In this document: one piece after another, positions 1-13,816 of the stretch
Numbering within the stretch: position 1 is the first letter of the stretch
Layout of the letters: each line of letters opens with the position of its first letter
Source: Paragordius varius
Lineage: Eukaryota > Nematomorpha
NCBI GenBank assembly: GCA_964247055.1
Contig: OZ176058.1
Coordinates: 1,426,001-1,490,000 of the forward strand
Direction of reading: 5' to 3'
DNA: 64,000 bases
Made by a program: the position numbers and the translations under genes
Notes under the pieces: model-generated
What the model saw: the letters and a program-made list of their open reading frames with translations, nothing else
Databases searched by the model: none
What the model was told of the DNA's origin: nothing

Positions 1-475
1 ATTTTCTATTATTTATATAAAAAACAATAATTCACATTGTTTTTTCCTTTCCTTTTATTTTCCGTACTAATTTCATTATAAAATAATAATTAATTAATTT
101 ATAAAAAAAATATTTTTAATAAAATATTTTATTATTATTATTAATTTTTGAAATATTGTAATTAATTATTTTTTTAGAAATTTATTTTTGGTTCCAAATA
201 TAGGAAAAAACACAATAATTCACGTTGTTTTTCTTTCCTTTTATTTTCCGTGCTAATTTCATTCTAAAATAATCAATTAATTAATTTAAGAAAATAAGTT
301 TTAATAAAAAATATATTTTAATATTTTATTTTAAATAATATTTTAATATTATTATTAAATAATATTTTAATTAAATATTTAAATAATATTAATTTTATTA
401 AAATTTATAAATAATTCACGTTGTTTTTCTTTCCTTTTATTTTCCGTGCTAATTTCATTCTAAATTATGATTTAA
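1..475 (-). repeat. Three partial copies of the 5' start of SPT16 exon 14
   Basis: Blocks at about 25-82, 200-265 and 408-470. On the minus strand each reads about NEISTENKRKEKQREL after an acceptor (intact TTTAG at 264-265 in the middle copy, lost in the leftmost). This matches RNEMTAEEKRRAHQKEL, which directly follows exon 13 in human SPT16, and phase 0 fits the exon 13 donor. Every copy breaks off after about 50 nt, so the true exon 14 should lie left of the window. Confidence 0.75.
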
Positions 476-509
476 AAAAAATTAGTTTTAATAAGAATAT
501 TTTTATTTA

Positions 510-546
<37 letters not shown>

Positions 547-699
547 TTAAATATTAACATTCAAAGAATCGAAAAAACACTTAAAATTAACTATAAAAAC
601 CCTTAAAATGCTCAAAAACCAAATTTTAGCTAAAAACTTGCAAATTATGTCATTTTTAACAAATTTTCAATAAATTTTTGTAAAATTCCAAAAACCTCA

Positions 700-3600
700 A
701 ATATTTACCCTTAATTTGGAGTCTAAAACAGTTTTTCTCAGAGCTTTTCCGCCCTTGAGCAAGACTTGATCAGGCCTTATACTAACGTTCAAGAATCTCA
801 AAAACCTCAAAATTTATTCAAAAAACGACCAAAAAACGCTCAATTTTATCCAAATTTTACCAAAAAAACTGCAAATTACATAATTTTTAGGTTTTTTTAA
901 GAAATATTTTCAAAAACCCAAAAATTTACCCGTAATTTAGTGTCTAAAACAGTTTTTCTCAGAGCTTTTCCGCCCTTAAGCAAGACTTGATCAGGCCTTA
1001 TACTAACGTTCAAAGAATCGAAGAAACACTCAAAATTTACTATAACAACCCTTAAAAAGCTCAAAAACATCCATTTTATATCAAAAAACTTGCAAATTAC
1101 TTATTTTTTAAACCATTAACAAATTTTCTCTATAATATTAAAAAAAAACCAATTATTTTACCCTTAATTTAGTGTCTAAAACAGTTTTCTCAATCAGATA
1201 TATTAACATTCAAAGAATCGAAGAAACCCTTGAAATTTACCTAATAACGTCTAAAAACGCTCAATTTTATCCAAATTTTACCAAAAAACCTGCAAATTAT
1301 GTCATTTTTAACAAATTTTTCGGTTTATTTAATTTTTTAACCTTAAAAACCCAAATAATTTACCCTTAATTTGGTGTCTAAAACAGTTTTCCTCAGAGTT
1401 TTTCCGCCCTTAAAAGTAAGACTGATCAGGCCTTATATTAACATTAAAAGAATCTCAGAAACACACAAAATTTACTATAAAAACCTCTAAAAACGCTCAA
1501 AAACATCCAAATTTTACCAAAAAAACTTGCAAATTACATAAATTTTTCAGATTTTTTTAAAAAATTTTTCCAAAAAACCAATCATTTTACCCTTAATTTA
1601 GTGTCTAAAACAGTTTTTCTCAGAGCTTTTCCGCCCTTAAGCAGGACTTGATCAGTTTTAATACTAACATTCAAAGAATCGAAGAAACACTTAAAATTTA
1701 CTATAAAAACCCTTAAAAGGCTCAAAAATATCCATATTTTACAAAAAACCTGCAAATTACATAATTTTTCATAAATTTTTTGTTTAAAGAAATATTAAAA
1801 ACCTAAATAGACCCTTAATTTCGTGTCTAAAACAATTCTCTCAATGAGATATATTAACATTCAACATCTAGTATTACCTCAAAATTAACTCATAAAACAA
1901 CTAAAAACACTCAATATTTTCCAAATTTTAGCAAAAAACCTGCAAATTACATATTTTTAACAAATTTTTAATAATTTTTAACGAATTTTCTTTTTAAAAT
2001 TCCAAAAAAATCAAATATTTTACCCTTAATTTGGTGTCTAAAACAGTTTTTCTCAGCGCTTTTCTGCCCTTGAGCAAGACTTGATCAGGTTTAATATTAG
2101 CATTCAAAGAATCCTAGAAAGCCTTAAAATTTACTCAAAAAACGTCTAAAAAGGCTTAATTTATCCAAATTTTACCAAAAAACTGCAAATTACATAATTT
2201 TTAAAGAATTTCTTTATAAAAATTCCAAAAACCCAATGTCTAAAACAGTTTTTCTCAGAGCTTTTCCACCCTTAAGCAAGACTTGGTCAGGTTTTATACT
2301 AACGTTCAAAGAATCTCAGAAACCCTTAAAATTTACTTAAAAAACCCTTAAAAAGCTCAAAAACATTCATATTTTATCAAAAAACTTGCAAATTATGTCA
2401 TTTTTAACAAATTTTTAGGTTTTTTTTATTTTTACCTTAAAAACCCAAATAATTGACCCTTAATTTGGTGTCTAAAACAGTTTTTCTCAGAGCTTTTCCA
2501 CCCTTGAGCACGACTTGATCAGGCCTTATACTAACATTAAATCGATCTTATATTCACTCAAAATATATTCGAAAAAACCTCTAAAAAGGCTTAATTTTAT
2601 CCAAATTTTACCAAAAAACTTGTAAATTACTTATTTTCTAAACCATTTTCATTTTTTTTAAAAAAACCCAAATATTTTACCCTTAATTTAGTGTCTAAAA
2701 CAGTTTTTCTCAAAGCTTTACCGCCCTTAAGCAAGACTTGATCAGGCTTTATACTAACATTCAAAGAATCTCAGAAACACTCAAAATTTACTATAAATAC
2801 CCTTAAAAAGCTCAATTTTGTCCAAATTTTACCACAAAAACTGCAAAATATGTCATTTTTAACAAATTTTAAGGTTTATTTAATTTTTTTACCTTAAAAA
2901 CTGAAAAAATTACCCTTAATTTCGTGTCTAAAACAGTTTTCTTAATCAAATATATTAACATTAAAACATCCAATATTACTTCAAAATTTGAACAAAAAAA
3001 CACTATAAAAACCTCTAAAAAGGCTTAATTTTATCCAAATTTTACCAATAAACCTGCAAATTCCATAATTTTTAATTAATTTTCTCTATAAAATTCCAAA
3101 AAACCCAAATATTTTACCCGTAATTTAGTGTCTAAAACAGTTTTTCTCAGAGCTTTTCCGCCCTTGAGCAAAACTTGATCAGGCTTTATATTAAAATTCA
3201 AAGAATCGAAGAAACACTCAAAATTTACTATAAAAACCCTTAAAATCTCAATTTTATCCAAATTTTAGCAAAAAACCTGCAAATTACATAATATTTAATA
3301 AATTTTTCGTTTTTTTATAAAATAGTTTCAAAAATCGAAATATTTTACCAGTAATTTGGTGTCTAAAACAGTTTTTCTCAGCGCTTTTCCGCTCTTAAGC
3401 AAGACTTGTTCAGGCCTTATACTAACGTTAAATCGATCTTATATTCACTCAAAATTTATTCAAAACATCTTAAAAAGGCTCAATTTATCCAATTTTTATC
3501 AAAAAACTTGCAAATTATGTCATTTTAACAAATTTTTAACCATTTTCATAGTTTTTTTTTCAAAAACCCAAATATTTTACCCGTAATTTGGTGTCTAAAA

Positions 3601-6284
3601 CAGTTTTTCTCAGCGCTTTTCCGCCCTTAAGCAAGACTTGATCAGGCTTTATATTAAAATTCAAAGAATCGAAGAAACACTCAAAATTTACTATAAAAAC
3701 CCTTAAAATCTCAATTTTATCCAAATTTTAGCAAAAAACCTGCAAATTACATAATTTTTAATAAATTTTTCGTTTTTTTATAAAATAGTTTCAAAAATCG
3801 AAATATTTTACCAGTAATTTGGTGTCTAAAACAGTTTTTCTCAGCGCTTTTCCGCTCTTAAGCAAGACTTGTTCAGGCCTTATACTAACGTTAAATCGAT
3901 CTTATATTCACTCAAAATTTATTCAAAACATCTTAAAAAGGCTCAATTTATCCAATTTTTATCAAAAAACTTGCAAATTATGTCATTTTAACAAATTTTT
4001 AACCATTTTCATAGTTTTTTTTTCAAAAACCCAAATATTTTACCCGTAATTTGGTGTCTAAAACAGTTTTTCTCAGCGCTTTTCCGCCCTTAAGCAAGAC
4101 TTGATCAGGCCTTATACTAACATTCAAAGAATACTAGAAACCCTTAAAATTTACTCAAAAAGCCCCTAAAAAAGCTCAATTTAATCCATATTTTATCTAA
4201 AAACTTGCAAATTATGTCATTTTTAAAGAATTTTCTTTTTAAAATTCCTTAAAAACAAAATATTTTACCCGTAATTTAGTGTCTAAAACAGTTTTTCTCA
4301 GAGCTTTTCCGCCCTTAAGCAAGACTTGGTCAGGTTTTATACTAACGTTAAATCGATCTTATATTAACTCAAAATTTACTTAAAAAACCCTTAAAATGCT
4401 CAAAAACATCCATATTTTACCAAAAAACTTGCAAATTATGTCATTTTTAACCAATTTTTCTATAAAAACTCCAAAAACCAAATAATATTTACCCTTAATT
4501 TAGTGTCTAAAACAGTTTTTCTCAGAGCTTTTCCACCCTTGAGCAAGACTTGATCAGGCCTTATACTAACGTTAAATCGATCTTATATTCACTCAAAATA
4601 TATTCGAAAAAACCTCTAAAAAGGCTTAATTTTATCCAAATTTTACCAAAAAAACTGCAAATTACATAATTTTTAGGTTTTTTTTTAAGAAATATTTTTA
4701 AAAACCCAATAATTTACCCTTAATTTAGTGTCTAAAACAGTTTTTCTCAGAGCTTTTCCGCCCTTGAGCAAAACTTGATCAGGCTTTATATTAAAATTCA
4801 AAGAATCGAAGAAACACTCAAAATTTACTATAAAAACCCTTAAAATCTCAATTTTATCCAAATTTTAGCAAAAAACCTGCAAATTACATAATTTTTAATA
4901 AATTTTTCGTTTTTTTATAAAATAGTTTCAAAAATCGAAATATTTTACCAGTAATTTGGTGTCTAAAACAGTTTTTCTCAGCGCTTTTCCGCTCTTAAGC
5001 AAGACTTGTTCAGGCCTTATACTAACGTTAAATCGATCTTATATTCACTCAAAATTTATTCAAAACATCTTAAAAAGGCTCAATTTATCCAATTTTTATC
5101 AAAAAACTTGCAAATTATGTCATTTTAACAAATTTTTAACCATTTTCATAGTTTTTTTTTTTCAAAAACCCAAATATTTTACCCGTAATTTGGTGTCTAA
5201 AACAGTTTTTCTCAGCGCTTTTCCGCCCTTAAGCAAGACTTGATCAGGCCTTATACTAACATTCAAAGAATACTAGAAACCCTTAAAATTTACTCAAAAA
5301 GCCCCTAAAAAAGCTCAATTTAATCCATATTTTATCTAAAAACTTGCAAATTATGTCATTTTTAAAGAATTTTCTTTTTAAAATTCCTTAAAAACAAAAT
5401 ATTTTACCCGTAATTTAGTGTCTAAAACAGTTTTTCTCAGAGCTTTTCCGCCCTTAAGCAAGACTTGGTCAGGTTTTATACTAACGTTAAATCGATCTTA
5501 TATTAACTCAAAATTTACTTAAAAAATCCTTAAAATGCTCAAAAACATCCATATTTTACCAAAAAACTTGCAAATTATGTCATTTTTAACCAATTTTTCT
5601 ATAAAAACTCCAAAAACCAAATAATATTTACCCTTAATTTAGTGTCTAAAACAGTTTTTCTCAGAGCTTTTCCACCCTTGAGCAAGACTTGATCAGGCCT
5701 TAAACTAACGTTAAATCGATCTTATATTCACTCAAAAATTATTCAAAGAACCCTTAAAAATCTCAAAAACATCCATTTTTCTTTAAAAAACTTGCAAATT
5801 CTGTCATTTTAACAAATTTTCAATAAATTTTTGTAAAATTCCAAAAAAAACAAATATTTTACCCTTAATTTCGTGTCTAAAACAGTTTTTCTCAGAGCTT
5901 TTCCGCCCTTGAGCAAGACTTGATCAGGCCTTATACTAACGTTCAAAGAATCTCAGAAACACTCAAAATTTACTATAAAAACCCTTAAAAAACTCATACA
6001 TCCATATTTTATCAAAATTTTAGCAAAAAACTTGTAAATTATGTCATTTTTAATTCATATTTTATTTTTCTTAAAAACCCAAATATTTTACCCTTAATTT
6101 AGTTAGTGTCTAAAACAGTTATCTCAATCAGATATATTAACATTCAAAGAATCGAAAAAAACACTTAAAATTTAACCTAAAAACGCTTAAAAGGCTCAAT
6201 TTTATCCAAATTTTACCAAAAAAACTGCAAATTACATAATTTTTAGGTTATTTAAGAAATTTTTTTAAAAACTGAAAAATTTAC
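700..6284 (-). repeat. Array of about 25 copies of the 3' end of SPT16 exon 13 with its donor
   Basis: Units average about 223 bp. Each carries the exon end encoding about PDQVLLKGGKALRKTVLDTK, the donor (AAGGGTAAA on the minus strand) and about 150 nt of intron. Exon-derived parts are nearly identical; intron parts vary more. Starts of the exon motif are near 720, 940, 1175, 1376, 1600, 1828, 2035, 2230, 2468, 2690, 2927, 3129, 3360, 3590, 3823, 4056, 4280, 4503, 4728, 4960, 5195, 5420, 5643, 5873 and 6107, then the real exon at 6297. Open frames seen here on either strand are shadows of the array. Confidence 0.92.
3345..5670. repeat. Higher-order repeats inside the exon 13 array
   Basis: Blocks starting near 3,345, 3,808 and 4,945 are almost identical over hundreds of bases, giving periods of 463 and 1,137 bp on top of the basic ~223-bp unit. 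This shows recent block duplication of several units at a time, as in satellite DNA. Confidence 0.85.
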
Positions 6285-6466
6285 CCTTAATTTGGTGTCT
6301 AAAACAGTTTTTCTCAGAGCTTTTCCGCCCTTGAGTAAGACTTGGTCAGGCTTTATACTAACGTTAAATCGATCACGTTTTATGGCTTTAAGTTCATTTT
6401 CGCTTCCTGATTCCTCATTTTCATTATCGTCTTGGCTGGTATTTTCTTCATTGGAATCAGTCTTTT
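6285..6466 (-). CDS. SPT16: SPT16 exon 13, acidic linker and LLKGGKALRKT segment
   Basis: 182 nt: an acidic/serine stretch (KTDSNEENTSQDDNENEESG) followed by KPDQVLLKGGKALRKTVLDT. The second part aligns with LLGRGSRAALLTERTRNE of human, which follows its acidic loop. Ends in phase 0 before GTAAAT. Its last ~70-90 nt are repeated about 25 times in the intron that follows. Confidence 0.92.
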
Positions 6467-7791
6467 CTAAAATATTTTAAATATTTTGAATTAATATTTT
6501 ATAAAAAAAATTTATTTTATAAATATTTTATTTTTATGAAAAATATATTTTAAAAAAAATAATTTATAAAATATTAATATTACAAAAAGGTTTAAAAAAT
6601 TCAAAATGTTAATAAAATTGAATATTGTTAATAATGTATGAATATTTTCTTCATTGAAATCACTGTTTTCTAAATAATATAAAATTTTAATATTTTTTAT
6701 AAAAATTATAATAAAATATAATTTTATTTTATTATAAAAAATATTTTTTATTTTATGAAAATTTATTTAATAAAGATTTTATTTTAAAAAAATAAAAATC
6801 AATATATATATATGTATAAAGTTTAAAAAATTAAAAGTTAAAATTGTGTAAAAATTGGGAAAATGAGAAAATGTTAAAAAAGGAGGAATATTTTCTTCAT
6901 TGGAATCACGTTTTTCAATTTAATATTTTGAGAAAAAAAAAACAATATATAAAAATAAAAAAAAATATTTTATTTTATAAATTGAAAAAAAAATAAATAT
7001 ATAATATAAATGTTATAGAGTTAATGATTTTTAAAAAGCAAAAATATTTTTCTAGAATTAATGTTTTTAAAAAAATTATGTTTAAAATGTAAAACTTTAA
7101 AATTAAAACAAAATTAAAAATATTATATATTTATGTGCATTTGAATATTTTCCTAAAGCAATAAGTGTTAGAAAACAATAAATTTATGAGATTTTTAAGT
7201 CTATTTCGTAAAAAATATATTGAAAATGTTAAATAAAAAATACAAATTAGTCATCAAAATTAGGTATTTTTTTACAAAAATTATATATTAAATAAAATAT
7301 ATTTTATGTAAAAATTTTTTTAAAAAAAAATTAAAAATAATATTTAATTTAAATACCATTTTCTGAGTCCTTATTCCTGTTTTTATGAGATTTTGTGGAT
7401 GACTTGACACTTTTTTGTTTTTGTTCCTTTTTATGTTTTGTATCCTATAAATATGAAAATTTATATTTTTAAAAATAATTATTTTATTTTAAATGATCAA
7501 AAAAACTTTAGTATATAATGAAAAAAATATTAAAATAAATGATGTATTAATAAAATAATTGGATAAATTTTAAAAATGGTGGTATATCTTAAAAATATTT
7601 TATTGCCAATATTTTAATAAAATAAATTTATAAAAATAAAGATTAAAAAAATCGTAATAAAAATAATATAATTGTATATTTTTTTTATAAATATTAATAA
7701 AAATCTTTAAAAAATATAAAAAAATCCAAAATATTTCAAATCTAAACAAATTATCGATTTATAATCAATTTTTTATAGAAAAAAACCCATT

Positions 7792-7822
<31 letters not shown>

Positions 7823-10420
7823 TTATAATGAAAATAATTTTTTTTAAATATTAAAAAATTATTAATAAAATTTAAATTTTTATAATTTTAGGAATTAAAT
7901 AACTGCCCTCTCTTTATTGGTTTTGTCCTCGTCTTCCTCATCATCAAATATAATAGCAATGCTTTTAAGCTTACTCTTAGCTTGTTCTGTTAGTATGGTT
8001 GGTTTTTCTTTCTGTAAAATAAATTAATATTTTAAATGAAAAAAAATAGATTAATAATTAAAAAAAAATTATTTAGTAAATATATTTATTAAAAAAAATT
8101 TTTATTTATACAAAATTTAATTTCTTAATAAAAATTTTTTTTTAATAAAATAATTGAAAAAATTAGAAAACATTATTTGTAAAAAATTAAATGAAAAATA
8201 ATTTAAACAATATATTTGTTAAAAATTAAATATAAAAAATTCAAAAAAAGAAATTTAGGTATAATTAGAAATGATAAATTAAATTATAATTTTTTTTAAA
8301 AAGATAAAAAAAATAAAAGTATAATTATTTCAGCTAAATATATATTTTTATTTAATTATGTAAAATAATAATTACTATTTTATTAAATTAAAAAAATACG
8401 CATACAAAAAATAAAAAATAATTTTTTTAAAACAAATCTTGGGGATTTAAAATTTTACAAAAAAATAAAATATATATTATATAATCTATTGTAATAATCT
8501 AATTAATTTTTTTAATAAATAAGGTTTAAAAAAAGAAATTTAAAAATATTTTTCATAGTAATATATATAAAAAATATTTACTCAATTAATTACAACAACG
8601 CTCCCTAATTTAATTATTTCAAATAAATAAGAATTTAAAAAATAATTTAATAAAATATAAAAAACTTGAATTTTTTTTTTAATGTTCGTTATATTTTTAA
8701 TAAAAAATAGTCTTATAAGATTAATTTTATATGATAATTTTTTTAAAAATTTTCAATTATAAAATTCTTATCTTTATTAACATAGAAATATACTAAATAT
8801 TTTAATAAAAATAAAATTATTTTTTAAATATATATATATATATATATAAAATTAAATTCAAAATAATTTTTTAAAAAATTAAATAAAAAATAATAAATAT
8901 ATATATATATATATATATATATTTAAAAATTATTTATAAATTTTTAATAATAAATAATTTGTAAAAATTATTTACATTAGGATTAATTATGACAGTATCT
9001 CCAATAAACATTCCATAAGAATTTTTTTTCCATTTCCCGACACCTTGGCTAAAAGATAAATTTTGAAAACCTAAAAATAAAAAAAAATAAAATTATTTAT
9101 TAAATAAAATTATTTATTAAAAAATAAAATTTTTATTAAAAATATAAAATAAAAAAATATTAAAAAAATTTATAATTAAAAAACAAAATTTTTAATAGAA
9201 ATATTTTAATATCAATATAAAATATGCAAAAATTAATTATAATTTATATATATAAAATTTTTATTTTGAATAGAAAATATGTAAAAAGTATTTATTATTA
9301 AAAATAAAATTTTTTATAAATAAATAGAATTTAAAAAATATAAAATATGCCAAAAAATTCAAATGATAATAAAAATTATATAAATATAAAAAAATATATT
9401 ATAATATATATATATATATATAATATTTTTATTTTAAGTTAAAAAATAAAATTATTTATTAAAAATAAAAATCATAAAAAAAATAAATTAATTATTAAAA
9501 AACAAAAATTATATTATTATAAAATAGCTATAAATAATTAATTAAAAAAAATTATTAATAATAAAAATTATGTTATTATAAAATTTTTTAAATAATTTTA
9601 AATATAAATTATTCAAATATTTATTAATAATAATTATTAAATTTAAAAAAAAAACTCATGTATAAAAAAATTATATAAATTAAATTCAGATCATAAGAAT
9701 GATAATATTGATATAAAAAATTAAATAATTAGTATATTATAACAATAAAATTAATAAAATCTACAAAAAAATTTAATATACATATAAATGTTTAATAATT
9801 AAATTTTAAAAAATTATAAATAATTATCAAAAGCCAACCCAAAACTTATATAGGTTTTTAGCATGTATATATAAAGTTAATTATTTTTGAAATATTTAAA
9901 TCATCTTGAAAAAATATTTAATTTATTAAAAATAAAAATTATATTATAAAATATTTTAATATATAAAATAATAAAAAAAATATTTAAAATATTTTTAATT
10001 TAATATAAAAACAAAAATTATATTATTATAGAGCAAAAAAATATCAAATATAAAATATTTTAAATAAAAAAAAATAATAATTAATATATATGTTATATAT
10101 ATATATATATATTTATTTATAAAAATATGTAAAATAATAATATATATATAATTAACAAAAAATATTTTTATAATAAATTAAAAAAATAACATATTTATAA
10201 AATAAAATATTTTAAATTTATTAAAATAAAAATGAATTACCAAAAGCCAATACAAAACTCATATTAGGTTGTATAATGGCTTCACACTTTGGACCCAAAA
10301 TAAAGGAACTTTCTCGAAACTCAATTCCACATACAAATCTAATAAAATTTAAAAATAATAAAATTTAAACATATTTTTAAATTTAATTTGAATATTTTTC
10401 TTTTTAAATTATTTAAATTA

Positions 10421-10476
<56 letters not shown>

Positions 10477-13400
10477 ATTTGATAATTGTTTGTATAAAAA
10501 TAACTTTTTCTATCCACAAACAAATTTAAGAATAAATTACTATTTTTTTATATTTATAAACATTAATTCATGATAAATTTATATAATTTTTAATATATTA
10601 ATAATTTATATTATATATATGTATTGATAAATTTTGATAAATATAAAAATAAAAAATTTACAATTTATAATATAGTTCAAATGAATATTAATCTATAAAA
10701 AAATATTTAAAAATATTAATTAAATATAATATATATAAATTTAACAATTAAATATGATAAAATATTATTATCAAATTTTTACATTTATTTTAAATAAAAT
10801 TATTTTTGATAAAATTAGGATAAATTATATGTTTGTTTATGATCATTTTTAAAAGTAATTGTATACTTAAAGATATTATTATTATTAAAATAATAATAAT
10901 TATGTTTATATATATATTAATTTTTGTAATTAATCTAAATATTTTTTAAATTAAGAATAAATTCCAAATAAAATTATATTAATGTAAAAAATTAAAATTA
11001 AGCAAAAAAATAAAAACCCCAAATTTTTAGTTAATTTGCTTAAAAGCTCTGGCCTTTTTTCTCCAACAAATGCTGTAACACTTAGATAGACTTCACTGAA
11101 TTTAGCGCCTAAATATATAAAAAATTTAGAATATTTTTTAAAAAGTTAATAAAAAATAATTTTTCAAAAAGATGTATAAAACATTTTTTTTTATAAAATT
11201 TGAAAATTATATTTTCGCCTTTAAATATATATATATATAATTATATATATTATATTTTAATTAACCTTAAAAAAATAACTATATATTTTTGAGAAATAAA
11301 ATATTTTTTTAATACCATTTACAATTTAAATTCACCCTTGAAAAATTCAGATTCCCCCTTAAAATAAATTATGTGTTTTCGGGCTAATATAACTAACTTA
11401 TCATTATTTATATGAAATATATCTTTATGGCATCATAGTTTATTATTTTTTCGGTGTTATATTAATTTTTCATTTTTTAGGAATATATATATATATAAAT
11501 ATTGCTAATTTTCACCTGAAAAAAAATAGAATATATTTTAGGTTGAATTTGAAGTGTAAATGGTTATAGGTTATTTTTGATATTCTTCAAACACACAAAT
11601 AATTTATTTTAGGTTGAATTCGCAGTTTGTTCCTTTAACAAAAGATTCCAAAAGCGTATTATACGTTTCTAGCAAAAATTTATAAATGCTTTGCTGTTTA
11701 TTATTCTCGAATTTTTTTAAACTTTTAAATTTTAAAAACTTTTTCAAAGTTTTAGACTTTTAATTTTCAAAATAAATCAAACCTTCAATCAAACTGTCCA
11801 AAAGCGTATTATACGTTTCCAGTAAAAATTCATAAATGTTTAGTTGTTCATCCGTAAAATTTTTAAACAAAAACTGTTTATGAGTTTTAACAGTTATTAA
11901 ACTTCAAAAAACTTGATTTTTAACCTAATTGGATACTAAATTACTAAATTTTAAAATTTTTGGAACGTTAAAACTTATTAACTTAAACTTAAAAAAAAGA
12001 TTTTAAAAACTTTAAAAAAACCTTCAATCAAACTATCCAAAAGCGTATTATACGTTTCTAGTAAAAATTCATAAATGTTATGCTGTTCATTCGTTTTTTA
12101 TAAATTTCAAAAAAACTTTTTTTTGAATTTAAAGTTAGTAAACTTTTCAAATTTTAAATTTTTACAAACTTTTTAACTTTTTAAATTTAAACTTTTAAAA
12201 TTTAAAAACTTTAAATTATAAACTTTTAAACTTCCAGATTAGATTAAAAAAAACCTTCAATCAAACTGTCCAAAAGCGTATTATACGTTACCAAAAATTC
12301 ATAAATGCTTTGCTGTTCAACGGTCAGATTAACCAAAAATGTTTAAAAATCCTAATTTTCATATTGTTATTTCTTAAAATTTTTAAAATTTTTCATTATA
12401 AATTAACTTTGAACAGTTTTATTTAACTTCTTTTAATTTGAAAAACTTAAAAAAGTCGAATCTTTCAATCTAACAACGTAAACTTTTATAAATGATTACT
12501 AAACTTTTTAAAAATTTTTAACTTAAACTCTAAAAAAAGATTTTAAAAACTTTAAAAAAAAACCTTCAACAAGACTCTCCAAAAGCGTATTATAGGTTTC
12601 CAATAAAAATCATAAATGCTTTGCTGTTCATAGAGGTTTATTAAATTTTAAAAACTTTTTTGAGTTTAAAAATAATTAACTTCAAAAACCTTAAATCTTT
12701 CAATCTAAAAACTAATTTTTCCATAATGATTTTTTAATACCAAATTTTTCAAATTTTTGGAACTTTAAACCTTTTTAACTTTAAAAACTTTTAAAAACTT
12801 AAAGTTTTAAATTTAAAAAACTTTAAAATAGCCTTCAATCAAACTGTCCAAAAGCGTATTATACGTTTCCAATAAAAATTCATAAATGTTTTGTTGTTCA
12901 TCCGTTGGATTAACCATAAATGTTTAAAAATCCTAATTTTCAAATTGTTATTTCTTTTTTAAAATTTTTCAAAATAACTTTTAATAGTTTTAATAAATTT
13001 CAGAAACTTTTTTTAATAAATTTTATGTTAATAAACCTCAAAAAACTTGAATCTTTCAAATTAAAAACTAGTTTTTTTCAAATTTTTACTTAATTATTAA
13101 AAAAATCTTCAAACTTTAAAAGAGTTTTAAATCAAAAAAAGTTATTAAAATTAAAAAAAACCTTCAATCAAACTGTCCAGGAGCGTATTATACGTTTCCA
13201 GTAAAAATTCATAAATGTTTTGTTGTTCATCCGTAGGATTAACCAAAAATGTCCGGACAATGTTGGAACAATAACTTTTATATCGGAGACCGAGGAAGCA
13301 TGTTATGCAATCAAAACTCATATCATGATTGTCGCTAAAAATTTTAAATAATTTTTTATTCAAAGTTAATAAAAAAAATTTAAATTATTTTAATGATAAA

Positions 13401-13586
13401 GTTATATATATATACATATATACATATATAATAACATTTTATTTTTAAATTTTATTAATTTAAAATAATATATAAAAAATCTAAAATTTTTTTAAAGAAA
13501 GCAATATCTAAACTCATATCCTAAATATCGCTAAAATAAAAAAAAATATATTTAAGAAATTCATATATTTTTTATTAATATATATA

Positions 13587-13621
<35 letters not shown>

Positions 13622-13771
13622 ATATTTTATTTAAGTTATTAATCAATTTAAATATAAAAGAAAATATAAAAATAAAATATAAAAAATTAAGAGGAAGCAA
13701 GTAATGCAATCAAAGCTCATATCATGATTATCACTAAAAATGAGTTAAGAGAATAAAAATTATATTTTTTA

Positions 13772-13816
<45 letters not shown>

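Noticed and set aside
3076-3261. 61-codon minus frame containing KPDQVLLKGGKALRKT as a separate gene
   Set aside because: It is one array copy of the exon 13 end read into flanking intron, not an independent gene.
3356-5243. Three plus-strand frames beginning MVSKTVFLSAFPLLSKT
   Set aside because: They start at TTG, recur because of the exon 13 array, and are the reverse complement of SPT16 exon copies; the minus-strand reading fits a known protein.
10388-10573. Frames across (AT)n tracts here, at 37,214 and at 58,590 (YIYIYI runs)
   Set aside because: Translations of dinucleotide repeats.
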